Shown here piece by piece: positions 1-8,477 of a stretch of 43,005 bases of DNA. A program made the translations under genes and the position numbers. Numbering within the stretch: the first letter of the stretch is position 1; each line of letters starts with the position of its first letter. The DNA comes from Porticoccaceae bacterium (GTDB taxonomy: Bacteria; Pseudomonadota; Gammaproteobacteria; Pseudomonadales; Porticoccaceae): positions 1 to 43,005 of the forward strand of contig JABJOY010000012.1 of assembly GCA_018664075.1 (NCBI GenBank), given 5' to 3'. The notes under the pieces are model-generated. The model saw only the letters and a program-made list of their open reading frames with translations, searched no databases and had not been told where the DNA came from.

Positions 1-201
1 GGTGTAATGCCCTGGGTGGCCAAGTCCGGTGCCCAGAGTTTGATTTATATTTCCTGTCATCCTTCGACCATGGTTCGGGACTCTGGAGCACTCGCCGAAG
101 CTGGCTACAGGCTAAAGGCAGTGGGGGTTATGGATATGTTTCCCCATACCATTCATATAGAGGCTATGGCCCTATTTGAGAAGAGTACCAGGAGGGGGTA
201 G
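1..201 (+). CDS. RNA (uracil-5-)-methyltransferase family protein, C-terminal end (partial)
   Basis: The reading frame is open from the first base of the window and ends with TAG at 199-201, so only the last 66 codons are visible. The segment [12 protein letters not shown] matches the catalytic-cysteine motif (SCxPxTxxRD) of the TrmA/RlmC/RlmD family, and [15 protein letters not shown] matches the closing DMFPHTxHxE motif, whose Glu is the general base. These enzymes methylate C5 of a uridine in tRNA or 23S rRNA using S-adenosylmethionine. The ATG at position 7 is internal, not a start. Which of TrmA, RlmC or RlmD it is cannot be decided from the tail. The gene ends about 90 bases before glyA, which appears to have its own promoter. 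Confidence 0.8.
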   Translation, partial: GVMPWVAKSGAQSLIYISCHPSTMVRDSGALAEAGYRLKAVGVMDMFPHTIHIEAMALFEKSTRRG

Positions 202-240
202 ATAGTTGTTTTTTCACTGTTAGCGGCAGCGCAATTCCGC

Positions 241-265
241 TATACTTTCGCGCTGAATTTATAAT
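241..265 (+). promoter_or_regulatory. candidate -10 elements for glyA
   Basis: Two good -10 hexamers lie in the 93-base gap before glyA: TATACT at 241-246 and a perfect TATAAT at 260-265. Neither has a convincing TTGACA-like -35 at 16-18 bases, so the assignment rests on the -10 boxes and their position 30-50 bases before the start codon. Confidence 0.3.
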
Positions 266-294
266 CCGTCCAACCTTCAGGAAACCCCTAAATC

Positions 295-1554
295 ATGTTC
301 GATAAAGACCAGACAATTGCAAAGTTTGATGCCGAGTTATGGCAGGCCATTCAGCAGGAAGATCAACGTCAGGAACAGCATATTGAGTTGATTGCTTCGG
401 AGAATTACACCAGCCCAGCGGTGATGGAAGCCCAGGGCGGCAAGATGACCAATAAATATGCCGAGGGCTATCCCGGCAAGCGCTACTATGGTGGCTGCGA
501 ATATGTCGATGTGGCAGAGAATCTGGCCATCGACAGGCTCAAAAGCCTCTATGGCGCCAATTTTGCCAATGTTCAGCCCCATTCGGGCTCCCAGGCAAAC
601 AGCGCGGTATTTCTGGCTCTGATTAAAGGCGGTGACACGGTTTTGGGCATGAGCCTGGCGGATGGCGGTCACCTGACCCATGGTGCCAAGCCAAACTTCT
701 CTGGCAAGCTTTACAACGCTGTGCAGTACGGTCTGAATTCTGAAACAGGTCTGATCGATTACGATCAGGTTGAGTCTCTGGCTAAAGAACACAAACCAGC
801 CATGATTATCGCGGGCTTCTCGGCTTACTCAGGCATTATGGACTGGGCGCGATTCCGCGAGATTGCCGATTCCGTTGGCGCATATTTGATGGTTGATATG
901 GCCCATGTCTCTGGCCTGATTGCCGCTGGTGTATATCCCAGCCCGATCCCCCATGCCCATGTAGTGACTTCAACGACCCACAAGACATTGCGCGGTCCCC
1001 GCGGCGGTATTGTGCTGACTAATGACGAAGATATTGCCAAGAAGGTTAATTCAGCTCTTTTTCCAGGCAGCCAGGGCGGTCCTCTGTGTCATGTGATTGC
1101 AGCCAAAGCAGTGGCCTTTAAAGAAGCGGCCAGTGACGAGTTTGTTGAGTATCAAAAGCAGGTTGTAGCCAATGCTAAAGCTATGGCGGCGACTTTTATG
1201 GAGCGCGGTATTAATATTATCTCCAACGGTACCGAAAACCACCTCATGCTGGTTAGTTTGATCGGCAAGGACTACACCGGAACTGACGCTGACCGTGCTA
1301 TGGGCGAAGCCTTTATCACGGTGAACAAAAACGCGGTGCCCAATGATCCGCGCTCACCTTTCGTAACCTCGGGTTTGCGTGTTGGTACTCCGGCGATTAC
1401 CACCAGAGGTTTCGGTCTCGATGAGACCGTACAGTTGACCCATTGGATGTGCGATATTCTCGATAGTTTAGAGAATGGGACCTCCGAGCAGGTTATTGCT
1501 GATGTCAAAGCCAAGGTATTGGAAATTTGCAAACGCTTCCCTGTGTACGCATAA
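295..1554 (+). CDS. glyA: serine hydroxymethyltransferase
   Basis: This cytosolic PLP enzyme interconverts serine and glycine and loads one-carbon units onto tetrahydrofolate. At 419 residues the length is normal for the family. Visible motifs are the N-terminal [19 protein letters not shown], the substrate-site segment [15 protein letters not shown], and the PLP-lysine segment [13 protein letters not shown] with the Schiff-base lysine at residue 230. The ATG start gives the expected MFDKDQTI N-terminus. A strong hairpin terminator follows the stop by about 20 bases, so glyA is transcribed alone or as the end of an upstream unit. The identification is secure. Confidence 0.98.
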   Translation: MFDKDQTIAKFDAELWQAIQQEDQRQEQHIELIASENYTSPAVMEAQGGKMTNKYAEGYPGKRYYGGCEYVDVAENLAIDRLKSLYGANFANVQPHSGSQANSAVFLALIKGGDTVLGMSLADGGHLTHGAKPNFSGKLYNAVQYGLNSETGLIDYDQVESLAKEHKPAMIIAGFSAYSGIMDWARFREIADSVGAYLMVDMAHVSGLIAAGVYPSPIPHAHVVTSTTHKTLRGPRGGIVLTNDEDIAKKVNSALFPGSQGGPLCHVIAAKAVAFKEAASDEFVEYQKQVVANAKAMAATFMERGINIISNGTENHLMLVSLIGKDYTGTDADRAMGEAFITVNKNAVPNDPRSPFVTSGLRVGTPAITTRGFGLDETVQLTHWMCDILDSLENGTSEQVIADVKAKVLEICKRFPVYA

Positions 1555-1572
1555 GCCTTTGCCAAGTAGTCT

Positions 1573-1602
1573 AAAAAGCCCCACTATGTTGGGGCTTTTT
1601 TT
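1573..1602 (+). terminator. rho-independent terminator of glyA
   Basis: The stem AAAAAGCCCCA pairs with TGGGGCTTTTT across a loop of about 6 bases, and a run of seven T ends at 1602. It lies 19 bases after the glyA stop. The A-run on the 5' side would also allow it to work on the other strand, but no minus-strand gene needs it. Confidence 0.9.
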
Positions 1603-1628
1603 ATTCTGGCGTTTTTTGGGGGGATTCA

Positions 1629-2336
1629 ATGGCTGAAAATGATCTGCGTCTGGCAGCCACGGCGGTACTTTTGCGCGATACCGAACAGGGTCTGCAGACG
1701 TTGCTGTTGCGGCGCAATGCCAAGCTAGCCTTTGCGGGAGGTGCCTGGGTATTTCCCGGTGGTGCTATAGATCAGTCGGAGCTGTTGCATGCGGACAATG
1801 AGTTGCAGGCGGCAGCAATCGCTGCAGTCCGAGAGGTCGAAGAGGAATGTGGTCTGCTGCTCAATGCGGGTAATCTGGTGCACTTCTGTAACTGGACCAC
1901 TCCTGAGGGAGAGAGCCGCCGTTTTGCCACCTGGTTTTTTGTTGCCCAAGCTCAGCATCGCTCGGCGGATATTGTTATTGATGACGGTGAGATCCATGAG
2001 TTTCAATGGATTACTCCGCAGAAGGCGCTAGACCTTCACGGCCTTGGTGAGCTCAATATGATGCCTCCAACCGTTCTCTCAATGCGACTGATCAGGCATT
2101 ACCAGACAGCGGCTGAGGTCTGTGAGAAGTTGGCAGTGCGCGACCCCTATGAGGTCACGCCCAGAATCTGTCAGCTTAAGGGTCAGGTTCTCTGTCTATA
2201 CCCCGGCGATAGCGGCTATGAATCCCTGGACCCAGAGATCGATGGGCCCAAGCATCGCACCCTGTTTTCTGCCGTGGGCACCAAATATATTCATTCTGGT
2301 GATGATGTCAAAGTGACACCTATGGACCGCCCCTAG
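1629..2336 (+). CDS. Nudix hydrolase, NUDT19-like
   Basis: A 235-residue Nudix-fold pyrophosphatase. The segment WVFPGGAIDQSE (about residues 39-50) opens the Nudix box, and REVEEECGL (about residues 69-77) is its catalytic helix carrying the metal-binding glutamates. About 12 extra residues lie between the two parts, a feature of the NUDT19/NUDT8-like branch that acts on CoA-type or other nucleoside-diphosphate-linked substrates. The later MMPPTVLSM segment also fits that branch. The substrate cannot be read from sequence. The start ATG has a GGGGGG ribosome site 5 bases upstream. It lies between the glyA terminator and the nrdR promoter, so it is probably a single-gene unit. Confidence 0.85.
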   Translation: MAENDLRLAATAVLLRDTEQGLQTLLLRRNAKLAFAGGAWVFPGGAIDQSELLHADNELQAAAIAAVREVEEECGLLLNAGNLVHFCNWTTPEGESRRFATWFFVAQAQHRSADIVIDDGEIHEFQWITPQKALDLHGLGELNMMPPTVLSMRLIRHYQTAAEVCEKLAVRDPYEVTPRICQLKGQVLCLYPGDSGYESLDPEIDGPKHRTLFSAVGTKYIHSGDDVKVTPMDRP

Positions 2337-2365
2337 AGAATAAAATCAGGCCGCTTGAAAGGCAC

Positions 2366-2392
2366 TTTAAATGGGTGATCTTATGGTAGAAT
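2366..2392 (+). promoter_or_regulatory. candidate promoter of the nrdR-rib operon
   Basis: TTTAAA at 2366-2371, a 15-base spacer and TAGAAT at 2387-2392 preceded by TG at 2384-2385, an extended -10 arrangement that tolerates a poor -35. The predicted start of transcription, near 2399, is about 20 bases before the nrdR ATG. Confidence 0.4.
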
Positions 2393-2419
2393 GAGCGCCC
2401 AAAATTTTGAAGTGCCGCT

Positions 2420-2893
2420 ATGTATTGTCCGTTCTGTAATGCTGATGACACCAAGGTTGTAGATTCCCGCTTGGTCGCCGATGGCGGCCAGGTTCGCCGC
2501 CGTCGCGAATGTGTGGAGTGCAGTGAGCGTTTTACCACCTATGAGCTGGCCGAGCTGGTGATGCCGCGAGTGATTAAAACTGATGGCAGTCGCGAGTCCT
2601 TTGATGGGGATAAGCTTCGCGCAGGATTGCAGCGCGCGTTGGAAAAACGTCCCGTTCCAATTGAAAAAATCGAAGTTTCTCTCTCCCAGATCAAACATTT
2701 TTTGCAGGTCACTGGCGAGCGCGAAGTGTCTTCCCGAACCATTGGTGAGGAGGTAATGCGCCAGCTGCGTGAGTTGGATGAGGTAGCCTATGTGCGCTTT
2801 GCCTCTGTCTATCGTAGTTTCCAGGATCTCAGTGAATTTCAGGATGAGCTCAACCGCTTAAATGCGCTTAAGCCAGATGCGGCCGAGGGCTAA
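2420..2893 (+). CDS. nrdR: transcriptional repressor NrdR
   Basis: NrdR is the nucleotide-sensing repressor of ribonucleotide reductase genes. The 157-residue protein starts [17 protein letters not shown] and has the N-terminal zinc ribbon with two Cys pairs (CPFC at residues 3-6; CVEC at about 31-34), followed by the ATP-cone domain that begins [12 protein letters not shown]. Length and motifs are textbook. Its stop TAA shares a base with the ATG of ribD, so the two are translationally coupled, an arrangement conserved across gammaproteobacteria. Confidence 0.97.
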   Translation: MYCPFCNADDTKVVDSRLVADGGQVRRRRECVECSERFTTYELAELVMPRVIKTDGSRESFDGDKLRAGLQRALEKRPVPIEKIEVSLSQIKHFLQVTGEREVSSRTIGEEVMRQLRELDEVAYVRFASVYRSFQDLSEFQDELNRLNALKPDAAEG

Positions 2894-4008
2894 TGAGCAG
2901 CACTGATCGAGAAATGATGTCCCGCGCACTGCAATTGGCGGCCAAGGGGCGCTACACCACTTCGCCGAACCCTGCGGTCGGCTGTGTTATTGCTCTGGAT
3001 GGCGCTGTTGTGGCTGAGGGCTATACCAGACCCGCGGGGGGCAATCATGCGGAGATCGAGGCATTACAGAGCGCTGGCAACATTGTCGGTGCTACGGCCT
3101 ATGTCACTCTGGAGCCCTGCAGTCACCAGGGTAAAACCGGCCCTTGCGCCGATGCGCTGATCGCTGCAGGTATTGCCCGTGTGGTAATTGCCGGTGAGGA
3201 TCCCAATCCGCAAGTTGCTGGAGCCGGGATTAAAAAATTACAGGATGCTGGTATTGAGGTGGATGTTGGTCTGCTTGAAGATCAGGCGAGAGATATAAAC
3301 TCTGGCTTTATTAAGCGCCAGGAGCAGGGCACGCCCTGGGTAACAGTCAAAATGGCTGCCAGTCTGGATGGCAGAACGGCGATGGCCAGTGGTCAGAGTC
3401 AGTGGATTACGACACCGGCGGCGCGACAGGATGTGCAGCGTTTACGTGCGACCTGCTGTGCAATTATTACTGGTATAGGTACGCAATTGATGGACGATCC
3501 GTCCCTCACTGTGCGTATAACCAATGAGGACTTTGGCGTCGTAGACCCATTGCGACAACCACTGCGCGTGGTGGTAGATTCCCGGTTGCAGATGTCACCT
3601 GAGGCGCGGATGTTCAGTCAGCCTGGTGCAACTGTTGTGGCAACTCTGGATGGCGCTGAGCAGCGCACAAAAGCGGAGGCTTTAACTGCGGCTGGTGCTG
3701 AGGTGATTTTTTTGCCGGCGCTGGGTGAGCATATTGATTTGCAGGCGTTGTTGGTGGAGTTGGCTGGACGGGATTGCAACAAGGTTTTGGTGGAGGCCGG
3801 TGCTGGGCTTGCCGGGGCGTTTATTGCTGAGGGTCTTCTGGACGAGTTGGTGTGCTATTGGGCTCCGAAGCTATTTGGCAATGAGGCCCGGCCAATGTTT
3901 AATTTGCCGATTGAGACGATTGATGCTCATTTGGCGTTGTCGATTAGGGATATTCGTCAGATTGGTGAGGATATCAGGGTGACGTTGTATCCGGATAAGG
4001 ATTATTGA
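2893..4008 (+). CDS. ribD: riboflavin biosynthesis bifunctional deaminase/reductase RibD
   Basis: RibD carries out two early riboflavin steps: deamination of the pyrimidinone made by GTP cyclohydrolase II, then NADPH-dependent reduction of the ribosyl side chain. The N-terminal deaminase (about residues 1-145) shows the zinc/catalytic motif NHAEIEAL and the second zinc motif EPCSHQGKTGPCADAL. The C-terminal reductase (about 150-371) shows VTVKMAASLDGRTA and a late VEAGAGLAGAFI. Length 371 is normal. ATG overlaps the nrdR stop by one base. A 199-base gap follows before ribE. Confidence 0.97.
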   Translation: MSSTDREMMSRALQLAAKGRYTTSPNPAVGCVIALDGAVVAEGYTRPAGGNHAEIEALQSAGNIVGATAYVTLEPCSHQGKTGPCADALIAAGIARVVIAGEDPNPQVAGAGIKKLQDAGIEVDVGLLEDQARDINSGFIKRQEQGTPWVTVKMAASLDGRTAMASGQSQWITTPAARQDVQRLRATCCAIITGIGTQLMDDPSLTVRITNEDFGVVDPLRQPLRVVVDSRLQMSPEARMFSQPGATVVATLDGAEQRTKAEALTAAGAEVIFLPALGEHIDLQALLVELAGRDCNKVLVEAGAGLAGAFIAEGLLDELVCYWAPKLFGNEARPMFNLPIETIDAHLALSIRDIRQIGEDIRVTLYPDKDY

Positions 4009-4207
4009 TTCTTAGCCGATCAGACGGAATTAATTTGTCATCCTGGGCATAGCGAAGTTCTCTCCCAGCTCTCAACCTGAGAGTCCGGTAGATGCTTCAG
4101 TTTTTTTAACGGCATTTAGAAAGCCGATGTTAGATTAAGGTTGTGGCAGCCTCTCGGTTGCCTCAACCTGTGCACCTCGCTTCGAATAGATAGAAAAGGT
4201 TTTATAT

Positions 4208-4816
4208 ATGTTTACAGGAATTATCAGCGCCATCGGCGATATCGCAGACCTAGAACAGCGCGGAGGGGATGTACGGCTAACGATCCGCACCGGCAATCTG
4301 AGTCTGGCCGATGTCCAGCTTGGTGACAGCATCGCCTGCAACGGGGCCTGTTTAACCGCCGTCGAACTGACCGGTGAAGGCTTTATAGCGGATGTATCAG
4401 TAGAGACATTAAATCTGACCACCATCGGCAATTGGAAAACCGGCAGCCGTATCAACCTGGAAAAAGCCATGCAGGCCAGTGATCGCTTTGGTGGCCATAT
4501 TGTTTCCGGCCATGTCGACGGCATTGGGGAAGTGGTTTCTCTGGAAGAAGACGCAAGATCATGGCGCTTTCGCATTCGCGCACCACGCGATCTGGCAAAA
4601 TACATTGCCCACAAGGGCTCAATTACTTTGGATGGTACCAGCCTGACCATCAATAAAGTCGAAGGCTCAGAGTTTGAATTAAATATTGTCCCCCATACTA
4701 TGACCCATACCGTGATGGGGGGCTATGCAGTGGGCACCAAGGTCAATTTGGAAGTAGATTTAGTGGCTCGCTATTTAGAGCGACTGCTACTGGGTGATAA
4801 AGCAGCGGATCAATGA
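4208..4816 (+). CDS. ribE: riboflavin synthase alpha chain
   Basis: This enzyme (called ribC in E. coli) dismutates two 6,7-dimethyl-8-ribityllumazines into riboflavin and the pyrimidinedione. It starts with the invariant MFTGII and has two tandem lumazine-binding half-domains: the first with CNGACLTAV (about residues 38-46), the second beginning near SGHVDGIGE (about residue 98) with DGTSLTIN. At 202 residues it is slightly shorter than E. coli RibC, within the family range. It is followed 42 bases later by ribB in the same direction. Confidence 0.96.
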   Translation: MFTGIISAIGDIADLEQRGGDVRLTIRTGNLSLADVQLGDSIACNGACLTAVELTGEGFIADVSVETLNLTTIGNWKTGSRINLEKAMQASDRFGGHIVSGHVDGIGEVVSLEEDARSWRFRIRAPRDLAKYIAHKGSITLDGTSLTINKVEGSEFELNIVPHTMTHTVMGGYAVGTKVNLEVDLVARYLERLLLGDKAADQ

Positions 4817-4858
4817 AAAATAGTTAGCAACAAGCAATACACCGGAAGAGAAGAGAAA

Positions 4859-5977
4859 ATGGTACTAAACACAGTAGAAGAATTACTCGAAGATATCCGT
4901 CAGGGCAAAATGGTCATCCTGATGGACGACGAAGATCGCGAGAATGAAGGGGACCTGGTGATGGCTGCGCCCATGGTGCGGCCCCAAGATGTTAACTTTA
5001 TGGCCACCTATGCTCGCGGCCTGATCTGCCTGACTCTCAATGAGCAGCGTTGCAAGCAGCTCAATCTGGGCATGATGGTAGAAAGCGACAGCAACAACTC
5101 CAGCCACAGCACACCATTTACCCTATCAATTGAAGCTGCAGAGGGAGTGACCACAGGCATATCCGCCGCAGATCGCGCTCGCACAGTGCAGGCCGCCGTC
5201 GCCGGAAATGCCCGGCCGGAAGATATAGTCCAGCCTGGACATATCTTCCCCCTGAAAGCCCAGCCCGGTGGAGTATTAAGCCGTGCAGGCCACACCGAGG
5301 CAGGCTGTGATCTTGCCCGCCTGGCCGGTTTTGAACCCTCAGCAGTGATTGTCGAAATAATGAACGATGACGGCACCATGGCCCGTCGCGATGATCTGGA
5401 AGTGTTCGCCGAAAAACATCAGCTTAAAATTGGCACCATTGCCGACCTGATTCACTACAGGCTAGTGACAGAAAAAACTACCCAGAGCATCAGCGATCGG
5501 CAGGTAAAAACGCAGTACGGAGAATTCACGCTCAAAACCTATCTGGACAATGCCCGCAACGAAAAGCACTTTGCCCTGGTGATGGGAGATGTCGCCGTTG
5601 GCGATGCACCGCTGGTGCGCGTGCATATCAACCGCTCAGCCAGAGATATTCTGGCGCTGGAATCTGACCAGGGGTTTAACACCTGGTCATTCTCCAAAGC
5701 GATGGAAGCGATCGCCAAAGAAGGTCGCGGAGCCCTGGTGTTGTTGTACTACCCAGAGAGTGCCGAAGATATTGATCACAGTATTGAAATGATCCTCAAT
5801 CCCAACAGCGATAAGGCACCGCCCGCCTCAGAGGTGGTTTATCAGCAAGTGGGAACTGGCTCGCAGATTTTGATGGATCTGGGCGTGCACAAAATGCGAC
5901 TGATGAGCGCACCGTTTAAATTTACCGGTATCTCTGGCTTCGATCTTGAAGTTGTAGAGTACGTTGACTGCGAATAG
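4859..5977 (+). CDS. ribB: 3,4-dihydroxy-2-butanone-4-phosphate synthase with inactive GTP cyclohydrolase II-like domain (RibBX type)
   Basis: The N-terminal domain (about residues 1-205) is an intact DHBP synthase with the catalytic acidic loop DDEDRENEGDLVMAA and RAGHTEAGCDLARLAG. The C-terminal domain (about 210-372) has the fold landmarks of GTP cyclohydrolase II (YGEFTLKTYLDNARNEKHFALVMGD) but lacks its active site. The zinc/catalytic region that reads SECLTGD..RCDCG in the true RibA here reads INRSARDILALESDQGF, with no Cys, and the RQEGRGIGL motif is replaced by YYPESAEDI. This fits the RibBX variant known in Proteobacteria. The product should be monofunctional, and a complete RibA is encoded at 17633-18232. 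ribH follows after 19 bases. Confidence 0.94.
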   Translation: MVLNTVEELLEDIRQGKMVILMDDEDRENEGDLVMAAPMVRPQDVNFMATYARGLICLTLNEQRCKQLNLGMMVESDSNNSSHSTPFTLSIEAAEGVTTGISAADRARTVQAAVAGNARPEDIVQPGHIFPLKAQPGGVLSRAGHTEAGCDLARLAGFEPSAVIVEIMNDDGTMARRDDLEVFAEKHQLKIGTIADLIHYRLVTEKTTQSISDRQVKTQYGEFTLKTYLDNARNEKHFALVMGDVAVGDAPLVRVHINRSARDILALESDQGFNTWSFSKAMEAIAKEGRGALVLLYYPESAEDIDHSIEMILNPNSDKAPPASEVVYQQVGTGSQILMDLGVHKMRLMSAPFKFTGISGFDLEVVEYVDCE

Positions 5978-5996
5978 CGAGTAACAGGAACTAATC

Positions 5997-6479
5997 ATGA
6001 GCGAATTTAGGCCTGAAGAAGGCAACTTTAATCTGGGCAATCCGCGTATTGCTGTGATTGCAGCGCGCTGGAATGCCGAGATAACCGATGGCTTGCTTGC
6101 TGGTGCCGTGCGTGCGCTGGCCCGTCACAATATCAGTGGTGACTCAGTAGAACAGTATCGTGTGCCCGGCGCCTTTGAACTGCCCCTGGCAGCTCAGCAT
6201 GCAGCGCGCACTGGCCGTTTTGATGCAATTATTACTCTGGGTTGCGTGATTCGCGGAGATACCCCGCATTTTGATTATGTCTGCTCTGAAACAACCAGAG
6301 GCATTGGCGAGGTTGGTCTAAATGAAAACCTGCCGGTTGCTTTTGGACTGTTGACCACAGACAACCTGCAGCAGTCTTTGGACCGCTCTGGTGACAACGA
6401 AGAAAATAAAGGTGAAGAAGCCGCTCTGACCATCCTTGAGATGCTGGCGGTATTTCAGCAGATGCAGAGTGCCGACTAG
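5997..6479 (+). CDS. ribH: 6,7-dimethyl-8-ribityllumazine synthase
   Basis: Lumazine synthase condenses the RibB product with the RibD-derived pyrimidinedione to make the substrate of riboflavin synthase. The motifs VPGAFELPLAAQ and LGCVIRGDTPHFDYVC (His in the active site) are diagnostic, and 160 residues is the normal length. It lies 19 bases after ribB and 2 bases before nusB, within one operon. Confidence 0.97.
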   Translation: MSEFRPEEGNFNLGNPRIAVIAARWNAEITDGLLAGAVRALARHNISGDSVEQYRVPGAFELPLAAQHAARTGRFDAIITLGCVIRGDTPHFDYVCSETTRGIGEVGLNENLPVAFGLLTTDNLQQSLDRSGDNEENKGEEAALTILEMLAVFQQMQSAD

Positions 6480-6481
6480 CT

Positions 6482-6922
6482 ATGTCAAAACCAAAGCAAA
6501 AACAGAAGGCGCGACGACTGCTGGTACAAGCGCTTTACTCATGGGATGTGGGCGGTACGGATCTGATTGATATTGAAGCTGAATTCCATGTCGACAATGA
6601 TATGGCCAAGGTCGATAGCAGTCTGTTTCACGATATTTTGTTCGGTGTGCCGAAGAACCTGGCCGAGATTGATAGCAGCTATACCCCCCACCTGGATCGA
6701 GAAAACAAAGAGCTGGATCCGGTGTCCCGAGCCGTGTTGCGTATTGCCAGCTATGAGTTGCTCTACAGCATCGAAGTGCCCTACAAGGTGGTGATTAACG
6801 AAGGTGTTAATCTTGCTAAAACCTACGGCCCTACGGATGCCTTTAAGTTTATTAATGGCGTGCTGGATAAAGTGGCGATTGATAAACGTGGCATTGAAGT
6901 GGCTGCCAATAAACGCCGCTAA
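6482..6922 (+). CDS. nusB: transcription antitermination factor NusB
   Basis: NusB binds boxA RNA together with NusE (S10) and supports rRNA antitermination. The 146-residue all-helical protein has the family landmarks KARRLLVQALYSWD near the start, LDPVSRAVLRIASYEL in the middle, and NEGVNLAKTYG with FINGVLDKVA at the end. Placement directly after ribH is the conserved gammaproteobacterial order. Its stop is followed by thiL, which begins about 30 bases downstream on a non-standard start. Confidence 0.97.
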   Translation: MSKPKQKQKARRLLVQALYSWDVGGTDLIDIEAEFHVDNDMAKVDSSLFHDILFGVPKNLAEIDSSYTPHLDRENKELDPVSRAVLRIASYELLYSIEVPYKVVINEGVNLAKTYGPTDAFKFINGVLDKVAIDKRGIEVAANKRR

Positions 6923-6954
6923 ATTAACTGATACAAGCCAGAGAGGGCGCCAAC

Positions 6955-7947
6955 CTGTCCACGCCATGGAGCGATCAACCCAGCGAATTTGAGCTTATCG
7001 CGACCTACTTCAAGGACCTCACCGGTCAACGGGGAGTGGCGCTGGGTATCGGTGACGACGGCGCTCTGATTAATCCCAGTGCAGATACTCAGTTGGTGAT
7101 GGCCAGTGACACCTTGGTGGAGTCGGTGCATTTCCCCGCGGATGCCAGTGGCGAGCAGATAGCCAGCAGAGCGCTGTGCGTAAATCTCAGCGATATGGCC
7201 GCCATGGGCGCAACACCAAAATGGTTTACCCTCGCCCTGACAATGCCCAAACATCTGGCCAATAACCAGTGGCTGAAGAGCTTTAGTGCTGGTCTGGCTG
7301 ATGTGGCAAAAGAATTTGATATTGCTCTGGTCGGGGGTGACACGACATTGGGCCCATTGGCGGTTAGTATTACCATGCTGGGTGAAGTGCCTGTTGGCCA
7401 AGCCTTGCAGCGCAATGGTGCATTGGTGGGGGATGCGATCTATGTGACAGGCACGCTGGCTGATGGTGCAGCGGCTTTAAACATGCTTAAGGCCAATGCA
7501 AACAAGGTGACTGAAGATAGTGAGCGGTTACTTGCACGGTTCTATCGGCCCCAGCCGCAGATTGAGGCAGGTATTGCACTGCGGAATATCGCCAGTGCCT
7601 GTATTGATATATCAGACGGCTTGGTTGCTGATCTTGGGCATATTTGCCTGGCCAGTGGTGTAAAGGCTAATCTGGTTGCTCAATGGTTGCCCATACACAG
7701 GCAATTGAGAGAGATGTCGGAGGCCGATTATTTGAACTGGGCACTGACAGGAGGGGATGAGTATCAGCTGTGTTTTACCCTCTCTGCAAACAATAAAATA
7801 ATAGTGGATCAGTGGATTGCCGAGGGGAAACTAATGGCCACAATGATAGGTCAGATAACCCAGTCCTGTGATTCAGGGGAACTGGTTACTGTTGATCAGC
7901 AACCGGTGGAAGACAGCATTGGAGGGTTTGACCATTTCAGCAACTAA
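6955..7947 (+). CDS. thiL: thiamine-monophosphate kinase, probable CTG start
   Basis: ThiL phosphorylates thiamine phosphate to thiamine diphosphate. The motif VALGIGDDGALI, MASDTLVESVHF (metal-binding Asp) and ISDGLVADLGHI are typical. The first standard start in this frame is GTG at 7036, but that cuts away SEFELIATYFKDLTGQRG, which matches the conserved ThiL N-terminus (GEFxLIxxYF). Between the in-frame stop at 6925 and 7036 there is no ATG, GTG or TTG. CTG at 6955 has a GAGAGG ribosome site 7 bases upstream and gives the right N-terminus, so I use it. Length from there is 330 residues. The stop overlaps the head of pgpA. Confidence 0.9.
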   Translation: MSTPWSDQPSEFELIATYFKDLTGQRGVALGIGDDGALINPSADTQLVMASDTLVESVHFPADASGEQIASRALCVNLSDMAAMGATPKWFTLALTMPKHLANNQWLKSFSAGLADVAKEFDIALVGGDTTLGPLAVSITMLGEVPVGQALQRNGALVGDAIYVTGTLADGAAALNMLKANANKVTEDSERLLARFYRPQPQIEAGIALRNIASACIDISDGLVADLGHICLASGVKANLVAQWLPIHRQLREMSEADYLNWALTGGDEYQLCFTLSANNKIIVDQWIAEGKLMATMIGQITQSCDSGELVTVDQQPVEDSIGGFDHFSN

Positions 7948-8422
7948 TCCCGGTTTTAAAGAGCTTGTACGTTCACCAGTTCTGTTGCTGGCGTTTGGCT
8001 TTGGCAGCGGTCTGTCACCCAAAGCGCCCGGCACTATGGGCACCATTGCAGCGGTACCGCTGTGGCTGCTGCTGGCCCACCTGTCTCAGCCAATGTCTCT
8101 GCTAATTATTCTTATCTCAGCTATCGCCGGTATTGCTATCTGTGGCGCAGCGGCAGAGAAACTTGGAGTTCATGATCACGGTGGTATTGTCTGGGACGAG
8201 TTTGTTGGCTACTGGGTAACGATGACCTTCCTGCCCCTCAGTTACGTATCCATGTTCATAGGCTTTGTGTTGTTTCGGATTTTTGATATTTTAAAACCAT
8301 GGCCGATTAGCTGGCTGGACAAAAAGGTCTCTGGAGGGCTGGGCATAATGCTCGACGATGTTGTTGCAGGACTGGCCGCAGGGGGATGTGGCTGGCTGTT
8401 GTATTGGTGGATGCTAAGCTAG
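7928..8422 (+). CDS. pgpA: phosphatidylglycerophosphatase A
   Basis: PgpA is an inner-membrane phosphatase that makes phosphatidylglycerol from its phosphate. FGFGSGLSPKAPGTMGT is the signature N-terminal motif, KLGVHDHGGIVWDEFVGYW carries the catalytic acidic and His residues, and the C-terminal ILKPWPISWLD also matches. Several hydrophobic segments follow. The start is uncertain. The frame is open back to GTG 7868, but the family begins only some 15 residues before FGFGSG. TTG at 7928 is used here. The GGAGGG site at 7921-7926 is too close to it and would be ideally spaced for ATT at 7934; TTG 7919 is also possible. The gene overlaps the thiL end, so the two are coupled. Confidence 0.88.
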   Translation: MTISATNPGFKELVRSPVLLLAFGFGSGLSPKAPGTMGTIAAVPLWLLLAHLSQPMSLLIILISAIAGIAICGAAAEKLGVHDHGGIVWDEFVGYWVTMTFLPLSYVSMFIGFVLFRIFDILKPWPISWLDKKVSGGLGIMLDDVVAGLAAGGCGWLLYWWMLS

Positions 8423-8477
8423 CTGTAGACCAAATTATCGGCTTGTGGCAACTCATAATAATAAAGGGAAATATTCA

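Noticed and set aside
4009-4207. Possible FMN riboswitch in the gap between ribD and ribE
   Set aside because: The conserved core blocks of the RFN element are not present. Only a short CTCTC/GAGAG hairpin near 4072-4086 and a T-run near 4103-4109 are seen, not close enough together to form a clear terminator.
8445-8477. GTG 8445 as start of the first RND adaptor
   Set aside because: No ribosome site at a suitable distance, and it adds 11 residues not present in the paralogue; GTG 8478 has AAGGGAA at good spacing.
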